Origin: Syntrophobacterales bacterium
Lineage (GTDB): Bacteria; Desulfobacterota; Syntrophia; Syntrophales; UBA2210
Direction of reading: 5' to 3'
DNA length: 37,799 nt
NCBI GenBank assembly: GCA_018433345.1
Contig: JAHDRK010000056.1
Span: 1 to 37,799, forward strand
In this document: positions 27,116 through 34,576 of the stretch, piece after piece
Layout of the letters: every line of letters begins with the position of its first letter
How positions within the stretch are numbered: the first letter of the stretch is position 1
Translations under genes and position numbers: made by a program
The notes under the pieces: generated by a model
What the model was told of the DNA's origin: nothing
What the model saw: only the letters and a program-made list of their open reading frames with translations
Database searches by the model: none

Positions 27116-28195
27116 CTAATGGGCGCCTTCTATATTGAAGGCATATTGTAAGACGACGTAGACAAGGTAAATCGACAACAGCCACACTCCCTGCCATCGT
27201 TTGAATGTTCCGTTACGGTTCATGAAAACGAACACTCGAAAGGAGTAAAGGATGATCAGCATGGCGGGGAAGTGAAAGATGAAGAAAGTTCGGGGTATTT
27301 CCAGGGGACTGACAGCCGCAGCGGCGCCGATAACGAAAAAACAATTGAGGATGTCAGCCCCGATTATATTTCCCATGGTCAGTTCAGTATGCCCCTTGCG
27401 CACCGCGGAGATTGCCGTCATCAGCTCGGGAAGGGACGTTCCCAGGGCGACGATGGTGGCCGCGATGATATCGGTGGGCACGCCGATCCTGAAAGCAATT
27501 TCCGTCGCGCATGGAATGAGAACCCGCGCCCCGATTATTACCAGTGAAAGGCCTCCCAGTATCATGATCCACGAAACCGGAACGGTCGATGTTTTGATTT
27601 TTCTCATCTCTTCTTGGTTTTCATAGGGTCCGGCGGCCGGGATCGAATCCAGGCGGTTTCGCTGGTTCGCCCAGTGAACCGAAACGGCCATGTACCCCGT
27701 GAGCATGACCAGGAAAAGGAACCCCACCCATCGATGAAGGAGGGGATCGTCGGGTGCCCTGTACCAGGCGAACAGCGACAAAACCACAAGCAAGGTGGCC
27801 GACCCCGCTTGTACCCATCCTGTGCGGTTTAGGATGAACCTCTCCGCTGGTGTTGCCGCAAGGATGCAGGTCATGCCGAAGATCAGCCCTGTGTCCACTA
27901 TGATCGAACCGACCCCGTTTCCCAAAGCCAGGCCGCCGTCACCCATCCAGGCGGCAAATACCGAAACAAAGGCCTCGGGCGTTGTCGTGCCAATGGAAAT
28001 GATCGTGGCGCCTATAACGATGGTGGGTATACGGGTTCGCATGGCGAGCGACACGGAACCGTCCACCAGCCAGTCCGCTCCCTTGGAGAGGACAACAATG
28101 CTCACGATGGTGATAATAAGCAGTAAAATACCGTGACTGTCAGCCAGGACGGCAGATAGAAAGGCTCCATCGTATAGAAAGCGTAATAATTCCAT
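27116..28195 (-). CDS. CaCA-family sodium/calcium (cation) exchanger
   Basis: A 359-residue inner-membrane protein with about ten hydrophobic helices and the two inverted alpha-repeats of the CaCA family: GATIISIGTTTPEAFVS followed by GNGVGS in the first half, and ATIVALGTSLPELMTA followed by GNIIGADILN in the second. The conserved Glu residues (TPE, LPE) and the GN(V/I)xG(S/A) loops are intact, so it should exchange cations, most often Ca2+ for Na+ or H+. The frame is open to 28480, but those 95 extra codons run over the HD-domain gene and lack membrane-protein character; the ATG at 28195 is preferred. It starts four bases after the HD gene stop, so the pair is coupled. Confidence 0.9.
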   Translation of the reverse strand: MELLRFLYDGAFLSAVLADSHGILLLIITIVSIVVLSKGADWLVDGSVSLAMRTRIPTIVIGATIISIGTTTPEAFVSVFAAWMGDGGLALGNGVGSIIVDTGLIFGMTCILAATPAERFILNRTGWVQAGSATLLVVLSLFAWYRAPDDPLLHRWVGFLFLVMLTGYMAVSVHWANQRNRLDSIPAAGPYENQEEMRKIKTSTVPVSWIMILGGLSLVIIGARVLIPCATEIAFRIGVPTDIIAATIVALGTSLPELMTAISAVRKGHTELTMGNIIGADILNCFFVIGAAAAVSPLEIPRTFFIFHFPAMLIILYSFRVFVFMNRNGTFKRWQGVWLLSIYLVYVVLQYAFNIEGAH

Positions 28196-28199
28196 GGTG

Positions 28200-28865
28200 T
28201 CAGGGCATAGCTTGTTCCGGTGCCGGCCCGGTTGAGTCCTTCTCTCTTGATCGACGGCCGAGGGCGAAATATCGGAAAGCGTCCAGTTCCATCGACTCGT
28301 AAGGCGATTTGACCAGAGCCCCCAGTTCATCCGGGGCAATGTCCAGAAGGCTGAAAATTCGCATCTCCAGTAAAAAGGTGTCTTGAAACATCCGCCGGAT
28401 CCAGTTCCGTCGTACCGGATCCCGTCCGTATCGATCGATGATATACCGACGGCGGTCTTCGAGCGATCCCACGCGGTCATGTATGACTCTTTTATCGGCG
28501 TAGTTTACTATTTCCGCTTCCCCCGGCGGCTCCAAGGGATGAGGAAAAGTTTCCAACCTCACGTGTTGGGCCACGATTCCCGCCGGGAGGGGGTATCCAA
28601 GGGAGCGAAGCAGTTCGGCTCCCGTGGCTGCGTGGTCCTCGCCGGTTTCAAAGCTGCGAGTTTTTGTAATGTCGTGGAGCAGGGCGGCCGAGTAAACCAC
28701 CCTGCGGTCGATTTTTATTCCCCGATCCCATAATAGATCGGCAAGTTTTGACGCCACCAGGCATACTTGAACGGAATGGGCTGCTATGTGGTCCATCATG
28801 CCCATTTCCGCCATGATTCGGCAACATGTTTCCAATGATGGTGTGTGCGAGCTTTCGTTTTTCAC
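28200..28865 (-). CDS. HD-domain (HDIG-type) metal-dependent phosphohydrolase
   Basis: A 221-residue soluble protein. The HD pattern is complete: His30, His64-Asp65 in LLHDITKTRS, His78 in GEDHAATGAELL, His101, and Asp124 in NYADKRV. This arrangement is typical of bacterial HDIG hydrolases that act on nucleotides or related phosphoesters; the substrate is not evident. The C-terminal ~80 residues are helical and basic with no named domain. Translation begins at a GTG (28865) with a weak AGGT site. It is the first gene of a two-gene unit with the cation exchanger. Confidence 0.85.
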   Translation of the reverse strand: MKNESSHTPSLETCCRIMAEMGMMDHIAAHSVQVCLVASKLADLLWDRGIKIDRRVVYSAALLHDITKTRSFETGEDHAATGAELLRSLGYPLPAGIVAQHVRLETFPHPLEPPGEAEIVNYADKRVIHDRVGSLEDRRRYIIDRYGRDPVRRNWIRRMFQDTFLLEMRIFSLLDIAPDELGALVKSPYESMELDAFRYFALGRRSREKDSTGPAPEQAMP

Positions 28866-29002
28866 GGCGCAAACCTAACAGATTGCAAAGGATATATCCA
28901 GTCAAAATACATACTGTTGAATATTGACGCCTGTTGTCATTCATGGGCAATATCTTTTGGTCGACTTGAAATAAAATTTTTGAAAAAGCAGTTAAATAGT
29001 AT

Positions 29003-29031
29003 TTGACATATCTTTTCTAATCTTTTATGAA
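29003..29031 (+). promoter_or_regulatory. Sigma-70-type promoter of the cold-shock gene leader
   Basis: A perfect TTGACA (29003-29008) is followed after exactly 17 bases by TATGAA (29026-29031, four of six matches to consensus). Transcription would begin near 29038, about 170 bases upstream of the cold-shock start codon, so the mRNA has a long leader. Confidence 0.62.
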
Positions 29032-29037
29032 AAGGAC

Positions 29038-29208
29038 ATAGAATATGGGTATCGGCCCCTGGCGGGGCAAGGAAGCAGAGATAAAAAGTTGCGTTTCCCT
29101 TTGATGTAAGAAGTCGAACCACCATGCTTTTTTAAAGCAATGGTGGTTTTTTTTCTATCAAAAGGGAAAGGACTTTTTATGAACAACAGTCGCAAGGAGG
29201 GTGAGGCG
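29038..29208 (+). ncRNA. Structured leader RNA / possible attenuator or small RNA upstream of cspA
   Basis: Between the promoter and the cold-shock start codon lie a GCCCC-TGGC-GGGGC hairpin (29055-29068), a purine-rich segment that can pair with GCGTTTCCC (29091-29099), a full intrinsic terminator (29117-29154) and, after it, a segment (29157-29169) complementary to 29094-29105 over 12 base pairs with one bulged A. The outer pairing encloses the terminator. The RNA could be a stand-alone ~115-nt small RNA, a transcription attenuator or a temperature-responsive leader. I could not match it to a known riboswitch class. Confidence 0.5.
29117..29154 (+). terminator. Intrinsic terminator inside the cspA leader
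   Basis: The arms AACCACCATGCTTT (29117-29130) and 29134-29148 pair with one bulged base around a short T loop, and the stem runs directly into eight T residues (29147-29154). By shape it is a strong Rho-independent terminator, placed before rather than after the coding region. Confidence 0.78.
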
Positions 29209-29409
29209 ATGGCGGAAGGTACAGTTAAGTGGTTTAATGAGAAAAAAGGTTTCGGGTTCATTCAAAAGGACGAAGGAGGGGATGTGTTCGTTCATTTCAG
29301 CGCCATACAAGGTTCGGGATTTAAGACCCTGGCGGAGAACCAGAGGGTTAGTTTCGATATCGAAGAAGGGCCGAAGGGCCCGGCGGCGTCAAATGTGAAG
29401 ATCCTGTAA
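29209..29409 (+). CDS. cspA: Cold-shock domain protein (CspA family)
   Basis: A 66-residue single cold-shock domain: [18 protein letters not shown] (RNP1-like KGFGFI), then DVFVHFSAI (RNP2-like), ending in the AASNVKIL strand. Such proteins bind single-stranded RNA or DNA and keep mRNA unfolded; they often control their own leader. The start at 29209 has a strong AAGGAGG eight bases upstream. An in-frame ATG at 29179, with a weaker AAAGGA site, would add ten polar residues ([10 protein letters not shown]), so two translation starts are possible. Expression is probably set by the structured leader and its terminator. Confidence 0.93.
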   Translation: MAEGTVKWFNEKKGFGFIQKDEGGDVFVHFSAIQGSGFKTLAENQRVSFDIEEGPKGPAASNVKIL

Positions 29410-29437
29410 GCGTCGATTCTCTCGAAAAAAACCGGTA

Positions 29438-29481
29438 AAACGGTGTTTCGGAATGTCGCGCCGATATCCGGAACACCGTTT
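29438..29481. terminator. Bidirectional intrinsic terminator between cspA and the J-domain gene
   Basis: The arms 29438-29452 and 29467-29481 form a 15-bp stem (AAACGGTGTTTCGGA against AAACGGTGTTCCGGA, one G-U-type pair). On the plus strand GTCTATTTATTT follows. On the minus strand the stem runs into a TTTT and, further on, a seven-T tract (plus-strand 29424-29430). It serves two convergent genes. Confidence 0.75.
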
Positions 29482-29487
29482 GTCTAT

Positions 29488-30303
29488 TTATTTGAAAAAC
29501 CATGAAAACAGTGATGTGGCTTTTTCGAGGAAGGGTTTTTGTACCTTGATCGTCAGGTAGACATCGCCGGGGGGTGCTCCACCCCTTCCTTCCCCGCCCA
29601 TACCGGCGAGCCTTATTTGTTGGCCTTCCCTTACACCGGGGGGGATCTTGACTATAAGCTTTTTATTGCGCTTTTTTACAAAATACTCGACGGTACCGCC
29701 CTCGGAGGCGAGCCGTTCACTTATGCTCAGCCTGTCTTTTATATCCTCTCCGGCCACAGGCAGATCCAGTCCCGTTATTTTCCTTAAAAGACGGCCCGCC
29801 AATTTCATCGTCCCCCGTGATACCGGTGAAGATCGAGCGGAGGCCTTTGTTCCTTCCTGTCGGAAGGTTTTTGTAAACACGTAACTTCTTCCGGAGAAAC
29901 CCGAATCGCCGAATGTAAAAGATCGAAAGCCACTATCACCACCAGCGTTTCTGAATATGTCGTCAAAACCTCTCAAGCCGAACGAGCGGGCCAACTCCTC
30001 GAAAATACTTTCTATGTCTGAGCCTGCGAATATATCTTGGTACGAATAGGACTGCCTGAAATGGCTGTAAGCCGCCTCACCGAAACGGTGCTTCAATGAG
30101 TCGTATTTCGCCCGTTTCGTACGGTCGGACAGAACCGCATAGGCCTCGTTGAGAGCCTTCATTTTATCGGCCGCTTCCGGGTCGTTGATGTTGCGGTCAG
30201 GGTGAAAGGCAAGTGCGCCCTTCCGATAGGCCGCCTTTATCTCCTGATCCGTTGCGCCGGGTTCAACACCCAGTATCTTGTAATAATCTGTTCCGTTGTT
30301 CAT
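29488..30303 (-). CDS. J-domain (DnaJ/CbpA-like) co-chaperone without zinc finger
   Basis: About 271 residues. The J domain (~5-70) has DYYKILGVEPGAT and the HPD tripeptide (34-36) that stimulates Hsp70. A Gly/Phe/Ser-rich middle (~85-150) follows, then a partial DnaJ C-terminal substrate-binding domain (~185-255; IPPGVREGQQIRLAGMG and GDVYLTIKV). The cysteine zinc-finger domain of DnaJ is absent and the C-terminal domain appears shortened to one half. The start at 30303 begins at the J domain; the open frame reaches 30354 without better support. It follows the HesB-like selenoprotein gene after 60 bases on the same strand, so it may be a co-chaperone for iron-sulfur cluster assembly; this is inference from position. 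Confidence 0.85.
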   Translation of the reverse strand: MNNGTDYYKILGVEPGATDQEIKAAYRKGALAFHPDRNINDPEAADKMKALNEAYAVLSDRTKRAKYDSLKHRFGEAAYSHFRQSYSYQDIFAGSDIESIFEELARSFGLRGFDDIFRNAGGDSGFRSFTFGDSGFSGRSYVFTKTFRQEGTKASARSSPVSRGTMKLAGRLLRKITGLDLPVAGEDIKDRLSISERLASEGGTVEYFVKKRNKKLIVKIPPGVREGQQIRLAGMGGEGRGGAPPGDVYLTIKVQKPFLEKATSLFSWFFK

Positions 30304-30363
30304 CAGGGGTGCCTGTGGAAAGGGCCGGGCAGTCGCTCCAGACCCCCGGCCCACTTTGATTTA

Positions 30364-30681
30364 TCAACAGACGGTGCAGGACCCGCCGCACGCCCCTCCC
30401 TTGGGGAGGTTGGACGAGATGGCGTATCCCGATCCATAATCGCTTTCCATGAAGTCCACTACAACGGGTTTGGCGTCATTAAGAAGCTCGATGTTCATGA
30501 CGAAGGTTATCCCATCTTTAGTGTACACATTATCCCCATCGCGCTGCTCATCCAGAGCCATCGCAAGTGACGGACCTCCTCACCCTCCACTGTTGAGAAA
30601 GATTCTTACGCAGGGGGTTTCATTACGCTCGGCAAAAAATCCTCTCAAGGCTTCCAGGGCCTTTTCAGTTACCTCAAACAT
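30364..30681 (-). CDS. HesB-like iron-sulfur assembly selenoprotein (in-frame UGA = Sec34)
   Basis: Reading through a TGA at 30582-30580 joins an upstream segment (MFEVTEKALE... to FLNSGG) to the downstream 65-residue open frame, giving 105 residues: FLNSGG-Sec-GGPSLAMALDE and ending GGACGGSCTVC. This matches the HesB/IscA A-type carrier fold, with the UGA at the first conserved Cys position and Cys98, Cys102 and Cys105 at the C-terminus. A family of HesB-like selenoproteins with Sec at this place is known (the TIGR01911 description). The ATG at 30681 has an AAAGGAG site with good spacing, and a SECIS-like hairpin follows the UGA. An ordinary gene finder would start at 30561 and lose the first 40 residues. 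Likely role: Fe-S cluster binding or transfer. Confidence 0.92.
30539..30566 (-). promoter_or_regulatory. Bacterial SECIS-like hairpin for the HesB-like selenoprotein
   Basis: On the minus-strand RNA, 14 bases after the UGA, UUGCG pairs with CGCGA and, across a small internal loop (AUG/AG), GCUC pairs with GAGC, leaving the apical loop UGGAU. The loop exposes GG about 26-28 bases from the UGA. This fits the known rule for bacterial SECIS elements (apical loop roughly 16-37 bases downstream with an early G), within the coding sequence. Confidence 0.7.
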
Positions 30682-30713
30682 TTTTTTGCTCCTTTGCAGG
30701 TTTTGTCTTTGAG

Positions 30714-30741
30714 AACTTAATGATGAATTAACAAAAGTCAA
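30714..30741 (-). promoter_or_regulatory. Possible promoter of the selenoprotein/J-domain unit
   Basis: On the minus strand TTGACT (30741-30736, five of six) is followed after 16 bases by TAAGTT (30719-30714, three of six), about 35 bases upstream of the start codon. The -10 is weak. Confidence 0.4.
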
Positions 30742-30936
30742 TAGTGAGAGACCGCAAAGACATGTTTTTCACCACTTCTAATAAACGGGCGTGACCCTTC
30801 TTGTCCCCGGGCCTATAAGCCTTCAGTCCCTTGACATTCCCCGGTCATCCTTCACAGGAGGTTCGGATGAATGTGTGAAGTTGCTATGTTCCCTTGTCCA
30901 TAGCTTTTTTGACCATCACCTATCACCCCTTAACCA

Positions 30937-31338
30937 TCAAAACGTTGACCTTATTCTTCCCGTTCGACTGTCTATTATAACGATATCGACAACTGAACCT
31001 GTTGAATCGATTATTTCGGCACGGTAGAAACCGCGTTTTTGTTCGATTGGACCGACGTGCACGTCCTCTCCGTGATAGTAGCTTTCCAGGATCTTTCGCG
31101 CCGCTTCTTCGGATTCCACTGCTCGGGTGGAACCGTAACGGCTTTGTTGGCGGGGACAATAGTCTCCGTAAGGTCTTTCCTCGGTATGCCTACGGAAGCC
31201 TCTCTTTCCCTTGTCGTTTGCATCAACGGGAGTAAGGGACGGCGCTGTAACGCACAATACCACAACTAAAACCACAAGCATGCATATCGACAATATTTTT
31301 TTCATCCCGCTTTTTTCTCGTTTCCTACCGGCTTTCAT
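30937..31338 (-). CDS. Exported PepSY-like small protein
   Basis: About 133 residues. The N-terminus has a basic n-region (MKAGRKREKSGMKK), a hydrophobic core and a possible cleavage after VDA, so it should be periplasmic. A central Arg/Tyr-rich linker follows, then a ~60-residue C-terminal unit (ESEEAARKILESYYHG..., FYRAEIIDSTGSVVDIVIID, TGRI) with the shape of a PepSY domain. PepSY proteins are thought to inhibit proteases or act as envelope sensors. The ATG at 31338 follows GGGGA with good spacing; an alternative ATG at 31305 would start at MKKIL. It lies 61 bases after the sensor kinase gene, probably as the last gene of that operon. Confidence 0.65.
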   Translation of the reverse strand: MKAGRKREKSGMKKILSICMLVVLVVVLCVTAPSLTPVDANDKGKRGFRRHTEERPYGDYCPRQQSRYGSTRAVESEEAARKILESYYHGEDVHVGPIEQKRGFYRAEIIDSTGSVVDIVIIDSRTGRIRSTF

Positions 31339-31399
31339 CCTGGTTCCCCATAAATAGTGTTTATTGATGACATATAAATGTGAAGAGAACATGATGAAA

Positions 31400-32761
31400 T
31401 TATGAAACAGTATGAAGAGCGGGAAATGTTATCGTGAAGGTCGTTCCCCGCCCCACTTCACTTCGGACATCGATTGTCCCGCCGTGAGCCTCCACGAGTT
31501 CCTTTACGATAGAGAGACCCAGTCCCAGGCCGTCGGGCCTGGTGCTGAAAAATCGTTCAAATACGTTCCGCCGGACCGTATCGTCCATACCACGGCCGGA
31601 ATCTACTACGGCGATGACGACCCTTCCCTTTTCTCTCGCGCCTTTCATTGTTACTCGGCCTCCGGCTTCCGTCGCCCTGACCGCGTTATCTAGAAGGTTG
31701 ACCAGAATCCTTTCCAGCTTTTCAGGGTCGGCCGTGATAATTTCGTCTTCGCGGCAGTCCACCCCTAGTTCCACCCCCGACTTGCTGAATAAAGGCTGGA
31801 AACGTTCAGCCATGTTTTGCAGGAAAAGATGCAATGAGAACGATTCGGTGCTGAGGGTCAGACTTCCCGCCTCCGCCCTTGTAATGTCTTCGATTCCCTC
31901 GACAAGAGAGGTCAACCGAGCCATTTCCTGGAGCAATGATTCAAGCGCCTCCGGTTGCGGTGTAATAACTCCGTCGATCATGGCCTCGAGTTCTGCACGC
32001 ATGGCCGCAACAGGTGTCCTCAGTTCATGGGCCACGTTTGCTAAGAGTTTTTTACGCAATTGCTCTTGACGTTCAAGGGTCTCGGACATGAGATTAAAGC
32101 TCCGTGAAAGGACTGCTATTTCATCTTTCCCTGAAATGTTCACGCGTTGTCCGTGACCTCCCTTTCCGATATCACTTGTGGCTCGGGTCAACTGGTGCAG
32201 AGGTGAGGTAATCGCCTTCGTAAGTCCGAAACTCACCGCGATCACCGTCAGGGCCGTGAGTCCAAGCGACAGGGCAAGAAAACGATCGGCCCTTGCCATG
32301 TAGGTGACGTCCTTCTCCCTTTCAAGAAAGGTTATTTCAACGGTTCCTATCCTTCTTCCTTCGGAAAAAAGGGGAAAGTCCATGGAATCACCCTGACCGC
32401 CCAGTCTTAGGGCCTTCATGGCCCCCTCCACCCTCGATTTCATGACGGGGGGAAGATTGTCGAAAGCTCGGGCGGAGGATATTACGAGCGATCCAGTATC
32501 GTCGTAAACGGTTATGTCCAGTCCAAGCATAAGTGAACGCAAGGCGTCCCTGGCCACCCTGTCTTCACTCCAATTGCCGGTTTCGTTGTAGGTCGCCTCC
32601 AGCGCCGCCGTTACAAGCTGTGCACGGTCCATCAATTCCCCCTGGCGGTACTCTTCGAAATCGGCCAAGAGCATGAAGCGAAGCACCACTGCGGAGGCCA
32701 TTGAAATAAGGGAAACGAAGAGAAAGAGGCAGAGGATTTTTCCTCCGAGCGTTTTAAACAT
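31400..32761 (-). CDS. Sensor histidine kinase (HAMP, BaeS/CusS-like)
   Basis: A 453-residue membrane kinase: a first helix (~9-29), a periplasmic sensor of ~120 residues, a second helix (~160-180), a HAMP linker (~180-235), a HisKA dimerisation domain with the phospho-acceptor His in NVAHELRTPVAA, and a HATPase with the N box NLLDNAVRATE, G1 box DSGRGM, F box FERFF and G2 box GLGLGLSIVKE. All catalytic boxes are intact. The signal is unknown. The open frame reaches 32788, but the ATG at 32761 starts at the first helix and overlaps the regulator stop by 8 bases, as is usual for such pairs. Confidence 0.92.
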   Translation of the reverse strand: MFKTLGGKILCLFLFVSLISMASAVVLRFMLLADFEEYRQGELMDRAQLVTAALEATYNETGNWSEDRVARDALRSLMLGLDITVYDDTGSLVISSARAFDNLPPVMKSRVEGAMKALRLGGQGDSMDFPLFSEGRRIGTVEITFLEREKDVTYMARADRFLALSLGLTALTVIAVSFGLTKAITSPLHQLTRATSDIGKGGHGQRVNISGKDEIAVLSRSFNLMSETLERQEQLRKKLLANVAHELRTPVAAMRAELEAMIDGVITPQPEALESLLQEMARLTSLVEGIEDITRAEAGSLTLSTESFSLHLFLQNMAERFQPLFSKSGVELGVDCREDEIITADPEKLERILVNLLDNAVRATEAGGRVTMKGAREKGRVVIAVVDSGRGMDDTVRRNVFERFFSTRPDGLGLGLSIVKELVEAHGGTIDVRSEVGRGTTFTITFPALHTVS

Positions 32762-33458
32762 CTGGTTTACCTGAAAAACGATAACCAACGCCGTAAATGG
32801 TCAATATGTAATGAGGATGTTTCGGATCGTCCTCGATTTTTTGGCGGATATTCTTGATATGGGCGTCCACCGTCCTGTCATAGCCCTCGTATTGGTAGCC
32901 CAGGGCATGGTCTACGATCTGATCTCTCGAGAAGACTGTCCCGGGAGATCGTGCCAGGGTAAAAAGGACCTTGAACTCTGTGGGGGTGAGTTCAACGTAG
33001 ACCCCGGCCCTTTTCACTTCATAGGTTCCGCTGTCAATGACGAGATCGCCGTCATTGTAGCTCAGGGGGCTTGTTCCTGGAATATCGCTTTTTCCGTGTC
33101 TCCTAAGCACGGCCTTTACGCGCCAAACCAACTCACGGGGGCTGAAGGGCTTGACAATATAGTCATCTGCGCCGGCGGCGAACCCGGCCACCCGCTCTTC
33201 TTCGGATGCGCGCGCAGTAACCATGATAACGGGGAAGTCGCCGATATCCTGCAGGTCTTCAAGAAGGTCTTCGCCGGAGCGATCGGGGAGCATCAGGTCG
33301 AGAAGTACCAGCAAGGGCATCGGTTTTTTGGCTTCTTCGAGCGCATCTGACGCATTACTCCGATGCAGTACCCTGTAACCCGCACCTTCGAGGTAGATCT
33401 TCATGATTCGCGCGATCTTGAGGTCATCCTCGACTATAAGTATGGGCGCCTCGGACAT
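32754..33458 (-). CDS. OmpR-family response regulator
   Basis: A 234-residue regulator. The receiver (~5-118) has the acidic pair Glu10-Asp11-Asp12, phospho-acceptor Asp54 in LLDLMLP, a Thr in MVTARAS and Lys in IVKPFSP. The C-terminal winged helix (~135-230) has LTPTEFKVLF, a TVDAHIKNIRQKI recognition region and the YGVGYRF end of the OmpR family. The first codon of the open frame (33467) is TTG; the ATG at 33458 is more likely. It is cotranscribed with the kinase (8-base overlap) and lies 34 bases after the rubrerythrin-thioesterase gene. Confidence 0.94.
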   Translation of the reverse strand: MSEAPILIVEDDLKIARIMKIYLEGAGYRVLHRSNASDALEEAKKPMPLLVLLDLMLPDRSGEDLLEDLQDIGDFPVIMVTARASEEERVAGFAAGADDYIVKPFSPRELVWRVKAVLRRHGKSDIPGTSPLSYNDGDLVIDSGTYEVKRAGVYVELTPTEFKVLFTLARSPGTVFSRDQIVDHALGYQYEGYDRTVDAHIKNIRQKIEDDPKHPHYILTIYGVGYRFSGKPDV

Positions 33459-33492
33459 TGGTTTCAAACCTGTTCACGGGAGAAGGATTCTC

Positions 33493-34383
33493 TTAACTTC
33501 TATCACTATCATGGGCATGGGATTTTTGTTTTCGTTTTTTCCGTGCTTCGTATCGTTCGAGTCCTTCCTTTTGCAGCCTCTGTTCTTCTTCAGTGTAAAC
33601 TATAAGAGGAGGGACTTCGAGCGGCCGTCCGGAGTCGTCCACTGAAACCATCGTATAGTAGGCGGTAAGTGCCCGGGTCCGCTTTTCTTCGCCTATATCT
33701 TCCGTGTCCACTTCCGCGCGCACCTCCATTGAAGAGCGGTGCACGAATGTTATCCGGGCGTTAATGATGACCAGGGCGCCTACCTTGACGGGGCGGATAA
33801 AGTTGATTTCGCTCACCAACGCGGTAACCACGTTGGTATGGCTGTGGCGTGCGGCCGCCACTCCAGCGGCGTTGTCCATCATTTTCATCAATTCTCCGCC
33901 ATGGACAAAGCCGGCCGGATTGGCCTGCTCGGGCAGCATGAGCTGAGCCATCGTGACCGCCGAGTGCCTTACGGTTCTTCCTTTAAGGGATCTCCCTTCT
34001 TTCAGGTCGGCCAGTATTTCTCTGAATTTTGCACAATGTTCATCTTCAACCCCGGCGATCCTGGCAAAAAAATCCGCTACTTCGGCAAATCCTTCGTTTG
34101 CGGCCTCTTGGGACGCTTTTCGATAAAAGGAGGTGGCTTCTATTTCATGCGCTATGGCCTCGGAGAGATGTGTCTCCACGTCCTTTTCCTCGGCCATAAA
34201 CGCCCTTTCCTGCCTTGCGTGTTCCATTTCGTTTTCGGCCGTTTGAAAAAAGATGTCCGCTACAAGGTCATGGCCCGATGCCTGGGCGGCGTCAGCCGCG
34301 ACGATGTATTCGAAATGTGCCCGGAGCTCCTGATTCAAGGCATCCTGTAGATTCTTTCCCGTTTTGCTTTTTCTTAGGTTCAT
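33493..34383 (-). CDS. Fusion of a rubrerythrin-like diiron domain with an acyl-CoA thioesterase
   Basis: A 296-residue soluble protein with two domains. Residues ~10-135 are a ferritin-like four-helix bundle with the diiron ligands of rubrerythrin: Glu19, the ExxH pair Glu52/His55, Glu80 or Glu82, and the ExxH pair Glu113/His116. The usual C-terminal rubredoxin domain is missing. Instead residues ~138-265 are a hotdog acyl-CoA thioesterase of the YciA/BACH type (ANPAGFVHGGELMKMMDNAAGVAAA, with Asp170 at the likely active site), followed by a basic tail. The start at 34383 has a GGGGGG site; the frame is open to 34443. I know both families but not this combination. It is the first gene of a unit with a two-component system. 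Confidence 0.88.
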   Translation of the reverse strand: MNLRKSKTGKNLQDALNQELRAHFEYIVAADAAQASGHDLVADIFFQTAENEMEHARQERAFMAEEKDVETHLSEAIAHEIEATSFYRKASQEAANEGFAEVADFFARIAGVEDEHCAKFREILADLKEGRSLKGRTVRHSAVTMAQLMLPEQANPAGFVHGGELMKMMDNAAGVAAARHSHTNVVTALVSEINFIRPVKVGALVIINARITFVHRSSMEVRAEVDTEDIGEEKRTRALTAYYTMVSVDDSGRPLEVPPLIVYTEEEQRLQKEGLERYEARKKRKQKSHAHDSDRS

Positions 34384-34576
34384 GTTTCCCCCCTTTTGGG
34401 TTGGTTCGATATGAGTGAAGATAGATTCAAGCGCTGAACTCATGCATTTTAGTTAATGGAGGGTAAAAGATCAAGAAAATGAACAGTGGGAATGGACAGA
34501 TGGAGAAAAAGCGGAAATCATGGGATAGGAGCCCTCGAGCCGGACGGCAATGGTTCGGTAACACTAAAAATTTTGC

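Noticed and set aside
28196..28480. 95-codon N-terminal extension of the cation exchanger
   Set aside because: It overlaps the HD-domain gene in another frame and has no membrane or exchanger character; the ATG at 28195 begins the conserved protein.
30562..30681. Treating the TGA at 30582-30580 as a frame-ending mutation (pseudogene)
   Set aside because: Sequence on both sides fits one HesB fold, the stop falls exactly at the conserved Cys position, a SECIS-like hairpin follows, and the upstream start has a good ribosome-binding site. Selenocysteine explains it better.
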